Assembly (NCBI GenBank): GCA_023101725.1
Contig: JALJCO010001169.1
Coordinates: 1-64,000 of the forward strand
Reading direction: 5' to 3'
Source of the DNA: Atherinomorus stipes
Taxonomy: Eukaryota > Chordata > Actinopteri > Atheriniformes > Atherinidae
DNA length: 64,000 nt
Shown: positions 60,319 to 64,000 of the stretch, one piece after another
Layout: the number at the start of each line of letters is the position of its first letter
How positions within the stretch are numbered: the first letter of the stretch is position 1
The notes under the pieces: model-generated
Databases searched by the model: none
Seen by the model: only the letters and a program-made list of their open reading frames with translations
Told to the model about the DNA's origin: nothing
Position numbers and translations under genes: made by a program

Positions 60319-60645
60319 CCAATCATAACCCTGCCCAACCTCAAGATCTAAAGTGGAATTAAATAAGTGTTTTCCATGTAAACCTTAACTCTGAATTATT
60401 TCCATGTAAACACAAAGGAGAATAATTTAATTTGAAATTATTTCATTCAAAATAATTAATTCTGTATTAAAAACATCACGTAACCGGGGGCAGTCTCTCT
60501 CACTCCTTGGGAGAATTTAGAGTGACCATGCATGTCTGTTGATGGTGGGGGGGAAGCCAGAGTACCAGAGAACTCGTGCATACATAAGGACAACATTTAA
60601 ACTTCACAGAGAAAGGTCGCTGTTCGAACCCCTCCCCAGCAGAGG
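59655..60645. repeat. Fish interspersed repeat split by ~0.7 kb
   Basis: The left half (ccatcaatccatgttcaata, tcagggttgtggggaagctg, gagcctattgcag, cctggacaagtcaccagatc) and right half (aatttagagtgaccatgcat, gaagccagagtaccagagaa, acatttaaacttcacagaga, ggtcgctgttcgaacccc) are consecutive parts of one repeat common in teleosts. Intervening DNA from about 59,800 to 60,490 is foreign to it. Class not assigned. Confidence 0.6.
60253..60314. repeat. C36 followed by (AC)13
   Basis: Thirty-six uninterrupted C then thirteen AC units. The complementary strand is a long G tract, capable of quadruplex formation. It lies in the insert that splits the 59,655 repeat. Confidence 0.97.
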
Positions 60646-60688
60646 CCAGTCACAGATATGATAATAACTTGAAAATAATGAGATTATA

Positions 60689-60995
60689 GCCGTTTTCAGA
60701 CTTGCATTGCGGAACATGAGCGGTAAAGTCCATCAGCTCTTTAAACTGACTTGTCTTTTCAAACATGCCGCTTCCTTGTGGACTTTCAGACCCGGGTGCT
60801 TTCAGACATCAGGAAATGTTGCGGAAAAGTCAGCACAGCCCCGCTCTCCCTTCAACTCTGTCCAGAACATTTTCTTGTGCTTTCAGTCAAAACGACGTGC
60901 CGCAACATTTCCGCTCTTGTGACATGTAGACCAGCCTGTACATGTCCGCTACATCTCTGAGGTAAAAGAGCGGTACGCATGTCTGAATGCAGACG
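60689..60995. mobile_element. Small MITE with TTCAGAC motifs
   Basis: Flanked by ttata on both sides (60684-60688, 60996-61000). Ends are gccgttttcagacttgc and, in reverse complement, acgtctgcattcagacatgc. Three more tttcagac motifs occur inside. 307 bp, no coding capacity; superfamily unknown. Confidence 0.6.
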
Positions 60996-61000
60996 TTATA

Positions 61001-63350
61001 AAGGACAGAGTCCACAATATTAGCACTTTCCAGTGCACGCCTGAAAGGGACTTATTTAATTTTTTTTTCCTGTTCCTCTTATAGCATCACAATGCGAACA
61101 CTGCAATGATCTGTCGTCAACGGACAAACCGGCTCTAAAAGATTTTTTGTTGTGTACAAGAATTCGACTCCCATCAGGAAGAGTTGGATCTTCAGAAGGG
61201 GAAAGACTTTATTCTGATGGACATGTGGCCAATCACATTTGAGGAAAGACTAGGATCATACCATTGTGTGAAAGAAGGGAGGTGGTAAAACTCTAGGAAG
61301 ATAGAGAGTGTAGTGAAACAGGCCAAGTAACAGAGTGACAAAGATTAAGAGCTGGATTTACTGTAAATCCAAGCGCTTCTGGGAATAAATGGAGAAATTA
61401 ATCAATTTAAAGTGTCAAAAATATCATACTTTGACCTTTCTTCATTTCATTTATTAGTTGTGGATTGTGTTCAGCTTATTTAAAGGTTTGATTAAATACT
61501 AAATATAACTTTCTTTTTTTTTAATAAAATCCATGAAGTAAAGCTTTTATAAGAACACTTCATAAGAAATTGCTTTTCAACATAAAAAACATTTATACCT
61601 GCTAAGCTAGGGTAAAGTTGAAGCTCTGAATGATGCCAAACAAAAGAGTCATTTGGAAGCTGAAAGAGCCAGCTTTTCTATGGGAGCTGAGGCAGACGAG
61701 CTGAACTTTGAAAAGAGCCAGACTTCTCAACACTTAACTCACGCTTGTCAAGATGAGGAACACTGACTTTACACATATGAGCTTTTTTCTTTTCTTTTCT
61801 GTGAATAAGATTATCAACATAACCCTTTTAACCCTCCATCTTACACTCACTGCTGGTTTCTGTAATATCTCTGCTGTCATTGTCCAACACAGATACTTGA
61901 TGGTGAACGATGGAAAACATAACTCTCTGGAGGAGGACTTTTGTGTGAACTTATTATATACATACACTGTAAAATCTAACTAGTTGGCTTTACTTTTAAA
62001 ATATGCAAACTTGCTGCCTTAAAAAATACGTTTTTATTAATGTACAGTAAGTGACTAAGTCGAGTCAACTATAATTGAGTGTGTAAACTTTTTTTTTTAA
62101 CATGATAAATCTGATTAAGCTGTAAGTGATTGAGGTTGTGAAGGAAACTTGATATGATTAATTTCACATAAATAAGATGAGATAGGCTACTTCATACAAA
62201 CTTGGGTTTTAGCTAAAACTGATGTCAGACCACAGACAGTGCAGCCACTGCTGGATAATAAGTTTTAAATACAGGAATAAACGGTAAGTTGAGAGCAGTC
62301 ACATGACAACATTATTTATAAATCCCTCATTTGTGAATTATCTCTAATCTGTTGTTAAAAGAAGTGAACTGCATTGTGGGAAACCTGCTCCCTCTCCATC
62401 ACTAATTTACCTGTACTCAATTTAATTACAATCAACTTAAGTAAATTAAGTTATCAAGCATTTTGTCCTCCAAAGTTCTTATAGATTATCTAATATAATA
62501 ATTATAACTACCACAGATTCTATTAAAATCAATGTCACATTTTACAGTGAACAAAATAATTCTTTTTATTATACTTTTACAGTTTAAAGACAAACAATGA
62601 AACTTTTAGCAGTTGTCTCAGTGATGCGCCCCCTATCGGCGGCTAAACGAGCCTCCATCTTGCATAATACTTCTACTGTGAGCTCCCTCTAATCAGTAAA
62701 AGACAGTCTTGTCTTGGCCCTTGTTCTGTCACTTCCTCTCTTTCTTTTCCTCTCTTCCTCCAGTAATGTTTCTTTGCGTTTCTTTACCGAATCTGACATG
62801 ATGCTCGTTCAAAACACCTGCTGTGTTCAGATCTGATTCATAATCATTTGCTAGTTAGTGACACGGTGCACAACCAATAGTCGGCTGCCACGTCACAGCT
62901 GCGTCCCGGATGGAAAACTTAAATACTGCGGTTTCTGAACCCCAGGACACTTCTGGGCAATGACGGCTCGAAAATGCACATTATGAATGTTACTGTGCCA
63001 TCAAAACGCGTCAGAAACATATATTTTTTAGGTCTAAAAGTTACTGTACATTGTGTGTCTTTAAAACAAATTCAACCCCAAGTTGCACATTTTAAACAGT
63101 CTTAAGATTCAAACCAAAATGTAAAGGGTTTCCCTTCATCTTGCTGAAAAATCGGAGAACAGCACAACTTCTTAGAACCTTATCATGACAGCACGCTCCT
63201 GGGGAGTCCTGCCCTATTTATGAGCTTACAGCTGCTGTTAAATAAATGGAGATTTGGTCCATCACAGGAGAGCAGGAGCTAGTTTTCTAATGTTTTCTGG
63301 GTAATGCCGAGCCCATATTATAAACATGCACTGAACATGCTCAGATGGGC
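61001..63350. other. No gene seen
   Basis: AT-rich spacer. 62,620-62,680 (gcgccccctatcggcggcta) resembles eroded MITE sequence without a clear partner end. Confidence 0.45.
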
Positions 63351-63356
63351 CTGCCA

Positions 63357-63757
63357 CACTGCAAACAGATCTTACCTGATATAATTTTTTAAATTTCTAG
63401 TCAAAATATCTCATCACGCTCAAAATAAGACAAAGTTACCTAAAGAGAAACATGAGACACAGGAACTTGTTTTAAGGCAATGTTTTTCTTATTACAAGCA
63501 AAAAAATCTTGGCCGCTCTTAAAATAGGTAAAAAGAAAAAGGGCTTTTGCTTGTAATAAGCAAAAAAAATTCTGCCAACAAAACAAGAAAAATTGTCTTG
63601 ATAAGATTTCTTGAAATAAGATGCATTGCTTAAAACAACTTCTTATATCTCACTGAAATGTTTCTCTTTAGGTAGTGTTGTCTTATTTTGAGTGTGATCA
63701 GATATTTTGACTAGAAATTACAAAAATATGCTGGTTAAGATTTGACATTTTGCAGTG
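63357..63757. mobile_element. Near-palindromic foldback element, copy 2
   Basis: Ends are cactgcaaacagatctta and, in reverse complement, cactgcaaaatgtcaaatct. Arms share caaaatatctcatcacgctc, aaaataagacaaagtt and gaaataagatgcattg with the copy at 21,321-21,750. No coding capacity. Flanking duplication not evident. Confidence 0.8.
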
Positions 63758-64000
63758 CAAGGACTGTTGTGGGTTTTCTGTGGGTCAGTTTGGGTGGGGC
63801 AAACCCACATCAACCCTATGGGCCCAAGTGGGGCCTACAGCTGGTTTGCCTATTTTCACACATCACTTGACAGCAGGGTTTGATTTATGGGGAAGTCAGG
63901 GAGCTTGGCTTTCCTGAAAAGCAGATAAACTCCCCAGAAAACACTCACCTGAGTGGGGAGGGGGCACGATGGTAAATATTCCACTTTCAGGTTATACTTA

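Overview
This window looks like intergenic or intronic DNA from a ray-finned (probably teleost) fish. The clues are the repeats: L2/Rex-type and L1-type LINEs, V-SINE-like tRNA-derived SINEs, Tc1-type transposons, PIF/Harbinger remnants with Myb/SANT and transposase pieces, and many non-autonomous hAT-like, Harbinger-like and TTAA-target elements, along with AT-rich spacer and (CA)n, (TA)n and (ATTC)n microsatellites. The species cannot be named from what is visible. I find no convincing host protein-coding exon and no rRNA, tRNA or snRNA gene. Every recognisable coding stretch is a decayed transposon protein.

Layout. 1-4 kb: no gene seen. 4-6.4 kb: a 1.5-kb Harbinger-like element next to a LINE 3' end. 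9.8-12.2 kb: a one-ended Tc1/mariner with a DD37E-spaced transposase, and a second, unrelated Tc1 fragment. 14 kb: LINE piece on the minus strand. 17.9-21.8 kb: a TTAA-flanked element with an internal 199-bp tandem duplication, two successive LINE 3' ends, and a near-palindromic element. 21.8-26.1 kb: an L1-type ORF2 remnant (minus strand) split by three DNA elements. 26.5 kb: SINE. 28.2-32 kb: an old Harbinger with transposase remnant, carrying three further insertions. 35.9-38.2 kb: a Harbinger-like element with a hAT-like element inside it. 38.4-42.4 kb: SINEs, a hAT element with a perfect 8-bp target-site duplication, and other repeats. 44.7-46.5 and 48.1-49.0 kb: two more element-in-element nests. 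53.1-53.8 kb: a 40-bp minisatellite with higher-order structure. 56.0-57.0 kb: two abutting elements with a shared flanking 8-mer. 59.3-61.0 kb: clustered repeats with a C36(AC)n tract. 63.4 kb: second copy of the near-palindromic element.

The interest lies in the insertion record. Target-site duplications and paralogous empty sites can be read by eye, so the order of several insertions can be worked out. One family occurs three times with 8-bp duplications (two perfect, one 6/8). No new functional system with its own genes was found. Element boundaries come from terminal inverted repeats and duplications I could read; family names are assigned from general knowledge of such repeats, without a database search.
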